Assembly (NCBI GenBank): GCA_947489085.1
Contig: CANLCJ010000024.1
Location: 1 to 64,000, forward strand
Source of the DNA: an uncultured Flavobacteriaceae bacterium
GTDB taxonomy: Bacteria; Bacteroidota; Bacteroidia; Flavobacteriales; Flavobacteriaceae
DNA length: 64,000 nt
Reading direction: 5' to 3'
This document shows positions 1 through 8,397 of this stretch, in pieces. Position numbers and translations under genes: made by a program. How positions within the stretch are numbered: the stretch's first letter is position 1; the number at the start of each line of letters is the position of its first letter. Under the pieces are notes generated by a model. The model was not told where the DNA came from, did no database searches, and saw only the letters and a list, made by a program, of their open reading frames with translations.

Positions 1-73
1 ACTATCTCTCAAAATGCTTGTTATCAGGATTTAATAAATACAACTTAAACCTTATCCAATTTTTGTCGTGTAC

Positions 74-1126
74 TTAGCACTTTTTTATATTAATATTTCT
101 TACATAATGTCTTATTGGCGTTTCAAAATACTTAAAACTTAGAGCAGACATCGCCATTAATACCATTACTCTAATTAAAAATAACACAGAGTCGTCTTCG
201 CCTCTTATAAGCCCTAAATAAGTTTTCATTCTAAAATCTGAAAGCAATAACCATACTGGAAATTGTAGTATGTAAATTCCAAAACTGATTTCTCCCAAGA
301 AAATAAATTGCTTTTTTGATAGAAAGCTAACCAATTTAGATTTAGACAGAGATAAAATTACAATTATTGGCGTAAAGACTAATGCTAATAGTCCGTTGTG
401 ATATAGTATTCCGTCATTAAATTTTAATAATAAAACAAATATGAGTATAGATATTATAAGAGTTTTCAAATAAGCGCCTTTATAAACTCTATGATTTTTT
501 ATAAACCAGAGTCCTGCTAAATTACCTATTATAAATTCATTTAAATGAAATAACGGATGATACAATACTGTTTTTGATTTAAGGCTAGGAATTGTTATTG
601 CATCTTCAATTATGAAATAAAATACAGATTGACTTATTAGCCAAAAAACAATCACTCCTAAGGCTAGCTTTTTTATATTAATTGTTTTGTAAAATCTATT
701 AAATAAAAAAGGAAACAATATGTAAAAAAACAGTTCTACAGATAGAGACCAACCTGGCGGATTAACTGTTAATGCTTTTAACGGTACCCAAGTTTGTAAC
801 ATTATAATGTTTAACATTAGATCTTGATAGCTTTCGACTCTAAAGTGGTTTATTAATAAAACCGTAAGAATTGCAAAAAGGTAAAGCGGGTATATCCTTG
901 ATAATCTTTTTTTAATAAACTGAAAAAAAGAAACAGGCTTATTATAGTATGCAATAATCATTACAAAACCAGATAAGATAAAAAAGTAACTTACTCCAAA
1001 ATTAGCTTGCTCAAAAATAAACGCCACATACTCATTACTAAACAAAGAAACATTTTGTCCATAATGAAATATCACAATGGCTATTGCTGCTAAAAACCTA
1101 GTAAAAGTAAGTTGTTCTAATCTCAA
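74..1126 (-). CDS. Acyltransferase family 3 (OafA/YrhL-like) membrane protein
   Basis: A 350-residue polytopic inner-membrane protein of the acyltransferase-3 family, which transfers acetyl or other acyl groups to sugars of exported glycans. It shows the family's first transmembrane helix with the conserved histidine (H21 in IVIFHYGQN), about ten hydrophobic segments, and a C-terminal FETPIRHY end. It is the last complete gene of the minus-strand polysaccharide locus, starting two bases after the upstream glycosyltransferase stop, so it probably decorates the same glycan. After the TAA stop the same frame stays open for 23 more codons to a TAG at 2-4; this may be chance or a recent premature stop, since the length is already normal. 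The family is clear; the substrate is not known. Confidence 0.88.
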   Translation of the reverse strand: MRLEQLTFTRFLAAIAIVIFHYGQNVSLFSNEYVAFIFEQANFGVSYFFILSGFVMIIAYYNKPVSFFQFIKKRLSRIYPLYLFAILTVLLINHFRVESYQDLMLNIIMLQTWVPLKALTVNPPGWSLSVELFFYILFPFLFNRFYKTINIKKLALGVIVFWLISQSVFYFIIEDAITIPSLKSKTVLYHPLFHLNEFIIGNLAGLWFIKNHRVYKGAYLKTLIISILIFVLLLKFNDGILYHNGLLALVFTPIIVILSLSKSKLVSFLSKKQFIFLGEISFGIYILQFPVWLLLSDFRMKTYLGLIRGEDDSVLFLIRVMVLMAMSALSFKYFETPIRHYVRNINIKKC

Positions 1127-1128
1127 AA

Positions 1129-2169
1129 TTATATAAAATCATTATTAATGAAGTTACGTAATTGCGCTTTATTAAGGCCTTTCTTCCTGTATGCTAAGCG
1201 TTTAAATGTTTTTATATAGAACAGTTTTTTAAATATTTTTTCGGATATAAAATAACCTATTGTATTTGATGACAATTTAGGTATTTGGCTGTAATCACTA
1301 TACTCCTTTTTAGAATCTACTAAATCAGTAAATGTCTTTTTTGCCCAATTCTCTAACTTATTTCCTAAATGATACGCATAATTATCGTACGTAGCCAAGC
1401 GGTAACCACCAACTTTTAGTACGGGTTCATCCAAATATAAAAACTCGCTATTACCGCCTAGTTGATATAATGAATCTTCTTTAGGCAATTGTTTAAATAC
1501 TTCATTTTTATAAGTACCCACAAAATGTGAGTTCCCAACATAAGCTATTGTATTCTTCTTAGATTTTAAGGTGAGCGCTACATCTTTCATTTTATGAGAC
1601 AAATTTGGCCATCCCACGCTTTTTGCAAAGCGCTCCAATGCTTCTGGATTTTTTACCGCTCTAAATTTTAGCTTATTTGAAAAGAAGTAGCGTAACCAAA
1701 TATTAGATGTTAACCGTAATTGTGTTCTATACATAGGCACAGGACTAACCATACCTGCTTTAGGAAAAGCGTTAAAAACATCTACAACTGCTTGTTCCCA
1801 ATTATTTAAAAACAATACATCTGCATCTGTAATTGTTATTAAGCGCTCTTTAGAATGCCTCAAACATTTAAGTATACTATTAATTTTACCTATTTTAGAT
1901 GTGGTAATAATGAGCTCATCTATTGCATTTAATGTGCAAAATGTTGCGATTTTAGTATTTACAGCATCGCTGCTGCCATTACTAATTACAGATATTTTTA
2001 GTGGAGAATTGCTTGTTTTTAATATGGAACTAACACATAATTCAAAAACATTGTAAGCATCTTTATAATACCCCGCTTCATTTGGTATAAATACAGGAAT
2101 AATAACCCTATGCGACGCTTTATCTACCTCAATTAATCGATCTCTAACAACATTTGCTCCCTTTCTCAT
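1129..2169 (-). CDS. Glycosyltransferase, GT2-like (GT-A fold)
   Basis: A 346-residue cytoplasmic protein that looks like a family 2 glycosyltransferase. The N-terminal part has the alternating beta/alpha pattern of a nucleotide-sugar binding domain (VIIPVFIPN, ISVISNGSSD). A DAD motif at residues 115-117 (ITITDADVLF) is the expected metal/nucleotide-sugar binding DxD. No signal peptide or membrane segment is seen. It sits between two other glycosyltransferase-type genes, separated by 2 and 6 bases, so it is co-transcribed and probably adds one sugar of the repeat unit. Donor and acceptor cannot be read from the sequence. Confidence 0.8.
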   Translation of the reverse strand: MRKGANVVRDRLIEVDKASHRVIIPVFIPNEAGYYKDAYNVFELCVSSILKTSNSPLKISVISNGSSDAVNTKIATFCTLNAIDELIITTSKIGKINSILKCLRHSKERLITITDADVLFLNNWEQAVVDVFNAFPKAGMVSPVPMYRTQLRLTSNIWLRYFFSNKLKFRAVKNPEALERFAKSVGWPNLSHKMKDVALTLKSKKNTIAYVGNSHFVGTYKNEVFKQLPKEDSLYQLGGNSEFLYLDEPVLKVGGYRLATYDNYAYHLGNKLENWAKKTFTDLVDSKKEYSDYSQIPKLSSNTIGYFISEKIFKKLFYIKTFKRLAYRKKGLNKAQLRNFINNDFI

Positions 2170-2175
2170 AACAAC

Positions 2176-3000
2176 CTATACTATATATCTGTTTAAATAT
2201 CCTAAACCTAAATTGGAACAGTTTTTAGCTAAAAGTAATTTTATTTTAATTCGTTTCCTAGTACCCCATTTCTTGTGAAAAACAATTAAACCTTCTAGCA
2301 TTTTCTTATTATTCAAGACCCATATCCACTGTTCTTTTATAATATATTTTGGTGTATCTTTTGGAATGCTAAAATCTATTTTACTTTTTTCTTTTATTGT
2401 GTTTTGCCCTTCCAAATGCTCTACATGTGCTTTTGTTACTAATGCATGCTTGATATCATATTTTTGAAGTTGCATTGCATAATCATTATCTGCGTAATAA
2501 AAATCAAAACGTTCATCTAGTCCATTAATAATTTTATACACGTCTTTGTGCATGATGATACACCAACCTGTTAAATGCTTTTGTATTTCAAAACCTTCGA
2601 TATAAGATTGGTTATTGACTAATGCTTTGGGTAGTTTATTTGATTTAACATCGTAAGGAGAAAAAGATTTAATATTTTTTTGTTCATTTACGACTTTAAA
2701 CAGTGCTATCACGCAATTTTCATCAAAAACAACATCGTTATTGCTTAACATAAAGTACGTGCCTCTCGCTTGTCTTAGACCTATATTGGCAAACTTATGA
2801 AAATTAAATATTGTATTGGGTTTTATAACTATAATAGCTTCCTTATAGTTGTAATCTGCATTAGTGTTACTCTCTACAAGAATAATTTCAAATGGTATTT
2901 TGGCTAGTTTAGCACTTTTTACAAACGAATTTATACAATTTAAATTCATATTATAAATAGCATCAGAGTTTGTGTTTGATAAAATTACTAGTGAAATCAC
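2176..3000 (-). CDS. Glycosyltransferase family 2
   Basis: A 274-residue family 2 glycosyltransferase. It begins with the typical first strand (MISLVILSNTNSD), carries an NND metal-binding triad at residues 87-89 in the position of DxD, and later a FDFYYADNDYAMQL segment. That segment resembles the acceptor/catalytic region of rhamnosyl-type GT2 enzymes, in which a large acidic loop follows the DERF-like motif. It is packed between other glycosyltransferase genes with gaps of 5 to 6 bases, consistent with one polycistronic mRNA. It would act at the cytoplasmic face of the inner membrane on a lipid-linked glycan. Sugar specificity is unknown. Confidence 0.85.
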   Translation of the reverse strand: MISLVILSNTNSDAIYNMNLNCINSFVKSAKLAKIPFEIILVESNTNADYNYKEAIIVIKPNTIFNFHKFANIGLRQARGTYFMLSNNDVVFDENCVIALFKVVNEQKNIKSFSPYDVKSNKLPKALVNNQSYIEGFEIQKHLTGWCIIMHKDVYKIINGLDERFDFYYADNDYAMQLQKYDIKHALVTKAHVEHLEGQNTIKEKSKIDFSIPKDTPKYIIKEQWIWVLNNKKMLEGLIVFHKKWGTRKRIKIKLLLAKNCSNLGLGYLNRYIV

Positions 3001-3005
3001 AACGA

Positions 3006-3830
3006 CTAATTTAGTAACTTTTTTAATGCAGCATTCATCCTATCTTCATGAGATCTAAATTTATTCCTGCCTTTTAATCCATCTATATAGATATTAGGTA
3101 AATGGTGAATTAAGTTCTCTTCGAATTCCGATATACATATTAATTTTTTCATACCTCCATAATCATAAATATCTGTATTTACCTTACATTTTACACTATA
3201 ATCATTGGGATATTTTAAAGGTTTACGCATTACCCTTCTTAACTTATTGAACACCTTATCTATCAACGATAATGAAGGATCTTCAACTAAACTATTGAAA
3301 TTGAACGCATTGTCAATTTTATGCAACTGTCTTTTAGATAAAATAAATGTAGCTTGATGTGTATTAGAAAAATGTGCAAACTTTAGCCCATTATAAATCT
3401 CCACAGAATTGTATTTCCAATCGTAATGATGGTGGTATCCTGGGTAGTAACGTCCTTTCTCATTTTCCTCAAACTGTATTAACCCAGTAATTCTATTATC
3501 TGGTAGTATCTTCTCGTATTCTAAATGTTTATCGATATGGCGCTCTAGAAATAAATGATCATTTTCTCCAAAGAGAAAAATGTCATAATCATCCTTATTG
3601 TCCCAAATTACTTTTCGGCATGTTAAAGGAAGTAATTGGTAATCTTCTAATGTTATAATATTGACTTTATCTATATTTTCAATATTTAAAGCTATGTTAC
3701 TTTGTACTATAACTGTAACATCATAGTACTTAAAGCTTTTTAAGCCAGAAACAACCTTAGCCAAATAATTAAGTTGCTCATCTCCATAATTTACTAACAC
3801 AGCAAGTAATTTAAGCTTGTTCATTAACAT
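3006..3830 (-). CDS. Putative glycosyltransferase-like protein of the polysaccharide locus
   Basis: A 274-residue protein with no family I can name securely. It begins with a beta strand (KLLAVLVNYGDEQ) and has an acidic FGENDHLFL motif at about residues 87-95, preceded by a hydrophobic strand; this looks like a GT-A fold in which END takes the place of DxD. A histidine- and tyrosine-rich stretch (YYPGYHHHYDWKY) follows. Two starts are possible, M1 or M3; both give nearly the same protein. It is the fourth consecutive gene of the locus, 5 bases from its downstream neighbour, so a role in glycan assembly is inferred mainly from context. The 209 bases upstream of it hold the acyltransferase relic. 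Confidence 0.6.
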   Translation of the reverse strand: MLMNKLKLLAVLVNYGDEQLNYLAKVVSGLKSFKYYDVTVIVQSNIALNIENIDKVNIITLEDYQLLPLTCRKVIWDNKDDYDIFLFGENDHLFLERHIDKHLEYEKILPDNRITGLIQFEENEKGRYYPGYHHHYDWKYNSVEIYNGLKFAHFSNTHQATFILSKRQLHKIDNAFNFNSLVEDPSLSLIDKVFNKLRRVMRKPLKYPNDYSVKCKVNTDIYDYGGMKKLICISEFEENLIHHLPNIYIDGLKGRNKFRSHEDRMNAALKKLLN

Positions 3831-3900
3831 GTACTTTTTACTTCTAATTTTCTAAAAATCTAAATATAGTAAAAGAGAAGATATTAACTAAGAATCAACC

Positions 3901-4056
3901 TTATTTACTCTTAGTTATTTTATCTCTGATTCTTGTAGTAGGTAGTGCCCTTAAGATATCCAAACCATAAATTCTATTTGGATTCAATTCAATTTTAAAT
4001 AATTCTCTCAAACTATGATAATTTGGTTGTTGTAGTTCATTAAGTATTATTTGCAT
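3901..4056 (-). pseudogene. Relic of an acyltransferase-3 gene (N-terminal fragment)
   Basis: A 51-codon reading frame whose ATG overlaps the end of the upstream glycosyltransferase gene by 17 bases, the usual layout for a co-translated next gene. Residues 27-38 read NRIYGLDILRAL, the hallmark opening of acyltransferase-3 (OafA-like) membrane proteins, which normally continue into a first helix with a catalytic histidine and run to 350 residues or more. Here the frame continues directly into PTTRIRDKITKSK and stops. The helix and all later domains are missing, which suggests an internal deletion that joined the start and end of the old gene. No functional product is expected. Confidence 0.6.
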
Positions 4057-5248
4057 TATATATAGAAACAAGTTTATCTATTTGATAATCTTGATTATAA
4101 CTATTAATGACTTGAAACCTTCCTTTCAAACCTAAATCCGTCCAAGAATTTCGCATCGAAATCATTTTTAATACTCCTTTATAAAAGCTTTCTATATTAG
4201 GTTCTACCAAAACACCATTTTCCTTTTTAACTAAATCTTGTATTGATCCAACGTTAGTAGCCAAAATTGGCAACCCAACAGATTGCCCTTCTAGGATTAC
4301 TGTTGGTAGTGCTTCGTTAATACTAGAAAGCAGTAAAAAATGACACTTATTTAGCATTTGAAATACGAATTTTGATGGCTTTTCACCATAAAACACTATG
4401 TTTTTCTCTAAACCAGAGTCCTTAACTTGCTGCTTTAATTCATCTAATAGGTTTCCTCCTCCTATAATGTGATACAAAAAATTAAGTTTAGGTTGATTTT
4501 GTTTTAAAAGCCGTAAAGACTCTATAGCCAACTTATAATTTTTATCTTTTACTAATCTACCAACAGATAGAATTTCTATACTTGCAGTAGATTCATTAAT
4601 AAATAATGTAGGCTTTTCAGGCACTTTAACGCCATTATTTATAGATATAATTTTACGTTGATCCAAGCCAAAACTCAGTAATTTTTCTTTGTTGAAACTT
4701 GAAATTGATATAATTGCATCTGAATAATCAAATAAGTCTTTATAAAAACTACGTGCATAAGATGTTTCAATTCTAACATCATATCCATGAAATGTAGTTA
4801 TTAGCTTAACAGGATATTTTATTTGTTTTAAAAAGACAAGCTTTCTTCCGTTTGTTCCAAAATGCGCATGAATCACATTTATCTTATTTTTAATAATGTA
4901 ATTTAAAAGAAAAAAATACCTTAAAGAAATTGCTTTTTTTTTAAATCGAGAATAATTAATCGCTCTCATATAAAAAAGAAATTTAGTGGAAAAAAAAGAT
5001 GTAACTAAAATAATCAAGGCGCGTACAACTCTAATAAAAAAAGATTGCGGTAAATACTCTTTTTCACTAAATACTTTCTCGAAAAGATTATAATGTTCAT
5101 ATTCTTTTAAAGCTTCAATATTAGATTTATCTTTTTTGGAAGAATAGATGAGAACATCTAAGTCTCTGTCAATTAGACCTGTTATATGGTCTCTAACAAA
5201 GGTTTCAGAAAACGTAGGAAAAACATCTGTCCAAATTAATACTTTCAT
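4040..5248 (-). CDS. Glycosyltransferase family 4 (GT-B fold)
   Basis: A 402-residue GT-B glycosyltransferase. The N-terminal domain opens with VLIWTDVFPTFSETFVRDH, the pattern of colanic-acid/exopolysaccharide GT4 enzymes, and contains HAHFGTNG. The C-terminal domain has the typical linker ISVGRL-like stretch (ILSVGRLVKDKNY) and the nucleotide-sugar site EALPTVILEGQSVGLPI with its two glutamates spaced as EX7E, near residues 315-330. It is a cytosolic or peripheral inner-membrane enzyme that retains anomeric configuration. It lies 9 bases downstream of the methyltransferase gene and overlaps the acyltransferase relic. The family call is firm; the sugar is not known. Confidence 0.9.
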   Translation of the reverse strand: MKVLIWTDVFPTFSETFVRDHITGLIDRDLDVLIYSSKKDKSNIEALKEYEHYNLFEKVFSEKEYLPQSFFIRVVRALIILVTSFFSTKFLFYMRAINYSRFKKKAISLRYFFLLNYIIKNKINVIHAHFGTNGRKLVFLKQIKYPVKLITTFHGYDVRIETSYARSFYKDLFDYSDAIISISSFNKEKLLSFGLDQRKIISINNGVKVPEKPTLFINESTASIEILSVGRLVKDKNYKLAIESLRLLKQNQPKLNFLYHIIGGGNLLDELKQQVKDSGLEKNIVFYGEKPSKFVFQMLNKCHFLLLSSINEALPTVILEGQSVGLPILATNVGSIQDLVKKENGVLVEPNIESFYKGVLKMISMRNSWTDLGLKGRFQVINSYNQDYQIDKLVSIYNANNT

Positions 5249-5257
5249 CAGATTTGA

Positions 5258-6205
5258 CTACTTTTTTTTAAATATTACAGTAATATTTTCTCCGATAATA
5301 TTTTTCTTTTGTTGAAGATGATATAACCTTGTTTTTCTTACAAATACATCTGTATGCTTTTGAATTTTATCGTATAAACTAGGCTTAATTAATACTTTTT
5401 TTGGATATAATAAATTTAAAATAACTTTCAAAAAGGACGCCTTAAAATAGGCATATTTACTAATCTTTTTAGTTATTGTATGAATTTTATATTCTTCTAA
5501 TTTTAAATTAAATAAATCACCTATTCTAACTAAAGTATTAAGATCCCATCGTGTAATATGGTGCGGTGGTAAATTTAAAACATGATTAACATTATTAGTT
5601 AATTTCGACGCATTAAATGGTACGGCTATAATTAATTGCCCTTCTTTATTTAAAACGCGTACAGCTGCCTCTATAAATGCATAAGGATTGATAACATGTT
5701 CTAATACATGAAAAGAACATACAACATCAAATACCTCTTTAGTATCCTTTGAAAAACTTTCTATACTGCGCTTTAAGAGTTTTATTCCTTTTTTTTGAGC
5801 TTCAGTAATCGCTTTATCATTAAATTCTAATCCTAAATACTTTTTAGTTTTTAACTTCTCAGCAAAAAAACCACTTCCCGAACCTATTTCTAAAACAGAG
5901 TCGTCGGTTTTAATTTTAGTTTTAGCATAATCAAACTCCGCTCTATTAGGGTTGTAATATACTTTTCTATGTTTTTGCAAATCCTCGTAAAACTCTGCTG
6001 AGCCTGCAAATTCAGGATCAAAAAAACTAAGAGCACACGAGTTACATTTATAATAACATATATGCTTTTCAGCTTTAATCTCACTAGATATGTCTATTCC
6101 AAAATGTCTAAAATAAAGTTCTTTTAAGTCCTTAGTCTTTAACTTTTGCTCTAATCTTAAGTTTTCTGATTTACAAAGTAAACAATTTAAAGTTTTTCCG
6201 TTCAT
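5258..6205 (-). CDS. SAM-dependent methyltransferase with N-terminal zinc-ribbon-like cysteines
   Basis: A class I SAM-dependent methyltransferase of 315 residues from the chosen ATG at 6205; an upstream in-frame ATG at 6241 would overlap the exporter ATPase gene. The N-terminus has a CLLC pair and a later CYYKCNSC cluster, a putative zinc ribbon as found in sugar C-methyltransferase-like proteins. SAM motif I is LEIGSGSGFF, followed by a FDVVCSFHVLEHV segment typical of the Methyltransf_11/23 group, and a GQLIIAVPF strand. It lies between the exporter genes and the glycosyltransferases, so it probably methylates a sugar or the glycan end; chain-terminating methylation is one possibility in ABC-exported glycans. 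Confidence 0.8.
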   Translation of the reverse strand: MNGKTLNCLLCKSENLRLEQKLKTKDLKELYFRHFGIDISSEIKAEKHICYYKCNSCALSFFDPEFAGSAEFYEDLQKHRKVYYNPNRAEFDYAKTKIKTDDSVLEIGSGSGFFAEKLKTKKYLGLEFNDKAITEAQKKGIKLLKRSIESFSKDTKEVFDVVCSFHVLEHVINPYAFIEAAVRVLNKEGQLIIAVPFNASKLTNNVNHVLNLPPHHITRWDLNTLVRIGDLFNLKLEEYKIHTITKKISKYAYFKASFLKVILNLLYPKKVLIKPSLYDKIQKHTDVFVRKTRLYHLQQKKNIIGENITVIFKKK

Positions 6206-6209
6206 ACAA

Positions 6210-7466
6210 TTAATAATCCCAAATATTTGATATATGAACATTTCCCCATTTTTTAAGAGGCGCTTTTATATTTGAAGTGTTGTCCCAAAATACCTGAAAA
6301 AAAATGGCATTGTCAATAACATCTAAATCATAATTTCCATTACCAAAATACAAAGAGAGTGAATACTTTCCAGGCGCTAATGGTAAATTTTTAAGCGTTA
6401 AATCTATAAATCTTGATGTCTTATTTTCAAACAATAAATCGCATTGTTTCATATTTGACGCATGAATATTGGCATCTTTATCATCTTTTATTAAATATCC
6501 CAAGGAAATGTTTTCTTTATAATCTTCTTTAAAATAGATTCTAAAACATACATCTCTTCCTGATATTACGCCTTCTTTGTTTAAGATTTCAATTGAAGTC
6601 ATAATTTGCTGAGCTCCTGTATCTCTTATAGAGTTTATCAAACTTTTGGAAGACGTGGATACTACATCTTCATTACTTAAATACGAGTCGACAACCTTAT
6701 CTATATTATCATTTAAAACAATCTTTCCTTTATCAATTAATAATCCTCGTGTACATAAATTTTTAACCGCAGCCATGTTATGACTTACAAACAAAACTGT
6801 TCTTCCTTCTCCCTTACTAATGTCTTGCATTTTCCCTATAGCTTTTTTTTGAAACTCTGCATCGCCAACAGCTAATACTTCATCAATCACTAAAATTTCA
6901 GGTTCTAAAAATGCTGCTACGGCAAATGCTAAACGCACTGTCATACCAGAGCTATAACGCTTTACTGGTGTATCAATATATCGCTCACATCCAGAAAAAA
7001 CTATTATTTCCTCTATTTTAGATTTAATTTCTTTTTTAGTCATTCCTAAAATAGCGCCATTTAAATACACGTTTTCTCGCCCAGTCATTTCGCCATGAAA
7101 CCCAGTACCAACTTCTAATAAAGACGCAATGCGCCCTTTAGTTTTAATTTCTCCTGTTGTAGGGCCTGTTACTTTAGATAAAATTTTTAATAATGTAGAT
7201 TTTCCTGCACCATTTTTCCCTATAATTCCTAAAACTTCACCTCGTTTTACTTCAAAATTGATGTCTTTCAATGCCCAAACATATTGAGAATTTGCTTTAG
7301 AAGTACGATCGTTAATATCGCCCACCTTTAAATACGGATCTTCTTTACCTCGTATTCTAGACCACCATCTGTTTAAATCATGACTAATAGTACCTGTACC
7401 AACTAATCCTAAACGGTATTGTTTAGAAATATTTTCTGCTTTCAGGATAATGTCCTCCGCTCTCAT
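6210..7466 (-). CDS. Polysaccharide ABC exporter ATP-binding subunit (Wzt-like)
   Basis: A 418-residue ABC ATPase of the polysaccharide/teichoic-acid export type. Walker A is GKNGAGKST (residues 83-91), the signature is YSSGMTVRLAF, and Walker B ends in EILVIDEVLAVGD with the export-family extension. About 160 residues follow the nucleotide-binding domain and end in a beta-rich segment (DNAIFFQVFW) resembling the Wzt C-terminal carbohydrate-binding domain that recognises the finished glycan. It is one base from the permease gene. Together they would form the inner-membrane exporter of an undecaprenyl-linked O-antigen-like or capsular glycan. Confidence 0.9.
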   Translation of the reverse strand: MRAEDIILKAENISKQYRLGLVGTGTISHDLNRWWSRIRGKEDPYLKVGDINDRTSKANSQYVWALKDINFEVKRGEVLGIIGKNGAGKSTLLKILSKVTGPTTGEIKTKGRIASLLEVGTGFHGEMTGRENVYLNGAILGMTKKEIKSKIEEIIVFSGCERYIDTPVKRYSSGMTVRLAFAVAAFLEPEILVIDEVLAVGDAEFQKKAIGKMQDISKGEGRTVLFVSHNMAAVKNLCTRGLLIDKGKIVLNDNIDKVVDSYLSNEDVVSTSSKSLINSIRDTGAQQIMTSIEILNKEGVISGRDVCFRIYFKEDYKENISLGYLIKDDKDANIHASNMKQCDLLFENKTSRFIDLTLKNLPLAPGKYSLSLYFGNGNYDLDVIDNAIFFQVFWDNTSNIKAPLKKWGNVHISNIWDY

Positions 7467-7467
7467 A

Positions 7468-8346
7468 TTAAACAGTGTCTATAAAAGATTTTTCAGTTTT
7501 ATTAAATATAACTAATCCTATTAAAAAGAAAATAACACTAACGCATCCAGCATACAAAAAACTAAACAAGGAGAATTCGCCAATGCCTAAACACATGTAT
7601 CTAAATAATTCAATTATTGTCGTCATGGGGTTATGTTCTACCAACCACGCGTATTCAGGAACTTTATCTTTAAAATAAGACAAAGGATACATAACGGCAG
7701 AACCATACATTAACAACTGTACACCAAAACCAACAAGAAAACTAAGATCTCTATATTTCGTTGTCATAGAAGATATTGTCATTCCTAAACCTAAACCAAA
7801 CAAACCCATAAAGATGATAATAACTGGAAGGCAAATTAGCGCTATTTGCGGCATAGCATTAAATGCTTTATCTGTAAAAAAAACAAAATATATATAAAAA
7901 CATATAAATACTAATAATTGAATTCCAAACTTTAAAAGATTAGAAAAAACAACCGAGAGTGGTGTTATTACTCTAGGAAAATAAACTTTACCGAAAATAC
8001 CTTGATTAGCAGCAAATGTATTGCTTGTTCCTGTTAGACAAGCACTAAAATAGTTCCAAGATGTAATACCTGCCAAATTAAATAAAAATGAAGGTACACC
8101 ATCTCCTGTAGGTATAGCTGCGAGATTATTAAATATTAAAGTAAATATTATACTTGTAAATAAGGGCTGTATAAAATACCATAACGGCCCCAATATGGTT
8201 TGTTTATATTGCGTAATAACATCTCGTTTTACAAATAAAAACAATAAATCTCTATAACGCCAAATTTCTTTAAAGTTAAGATCTATTGTCTTTTTTTGGG
8301 GCGATATGGTATATAGCCAATCGGTATTTATTATTTTAGATTTCAA
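7468..8346 (-). CDS. Polysaccharide ABC exporter permease (Wzm-like, ABC-2 type)
   Basis: A 292-residue ABC-2 type permease with about six transmembrane segments. The N-terminal region YRDLLFLFVKRDVITQYKQ, followed by LGPLWYFIQPL, is the cytoplasmic gating/coupling helix and first membrane segment characteristic of Wzm/TagG/RfbA-type exporters. The C-terminus has HNPMTTIIELFRYMCLG, also typical. It pairs with the adjacent ATPase to flip and export a completed lipid-linked glycan. A 51-base gap separates it from the upstream tyrosine-kinase gene. Confidence 0.9.
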   Translation of the reverse strand: MKSKIINTDWLYTISPQKKTIDLNFKEIWRYRDLLFLFVKRDVITQYKQTILGPLWYFIQPLFTSIIFTLIFNNLAAIPTGDGVPSFLFNLAGITSWNYFSACLTGTSNTFAANQGIFGKVYFPRVITPLSVVFSNLLKFGIQLLVFICFYIYFVFFTDKAFNAMPQIALICLPVIIIFMGLFGLGLGMTISSMTTKYRDLSFLVGFGVQLLMYGSAVMYPLSYFKDKVPEYAWLVEHNPMTTIIELFRYMCLGIGEFSLFSFLYAGCVSVIFFLIGLVIFNKTEKSFIDTV

Positions 8347-8397
8347 CGTTTAATTTTAAATTTGTAATTTAAATGACTAAGATTTAAGGATGCTTAC

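Noticed and set aside
2-73. In-frame extension of the acyltransferase beyond its stop (23 codons)
   Set aside because: The protein before the stop already has full family length and the extension has no recognised motif; AT-rich DNA often stays open this long by chance.
5890-6084. A 64-codon minus-strand frame inside the methyltransferase gene
   Set aside because: Overlaps the SAM-binding region of the methyltransferase in another frame; no independent signal.
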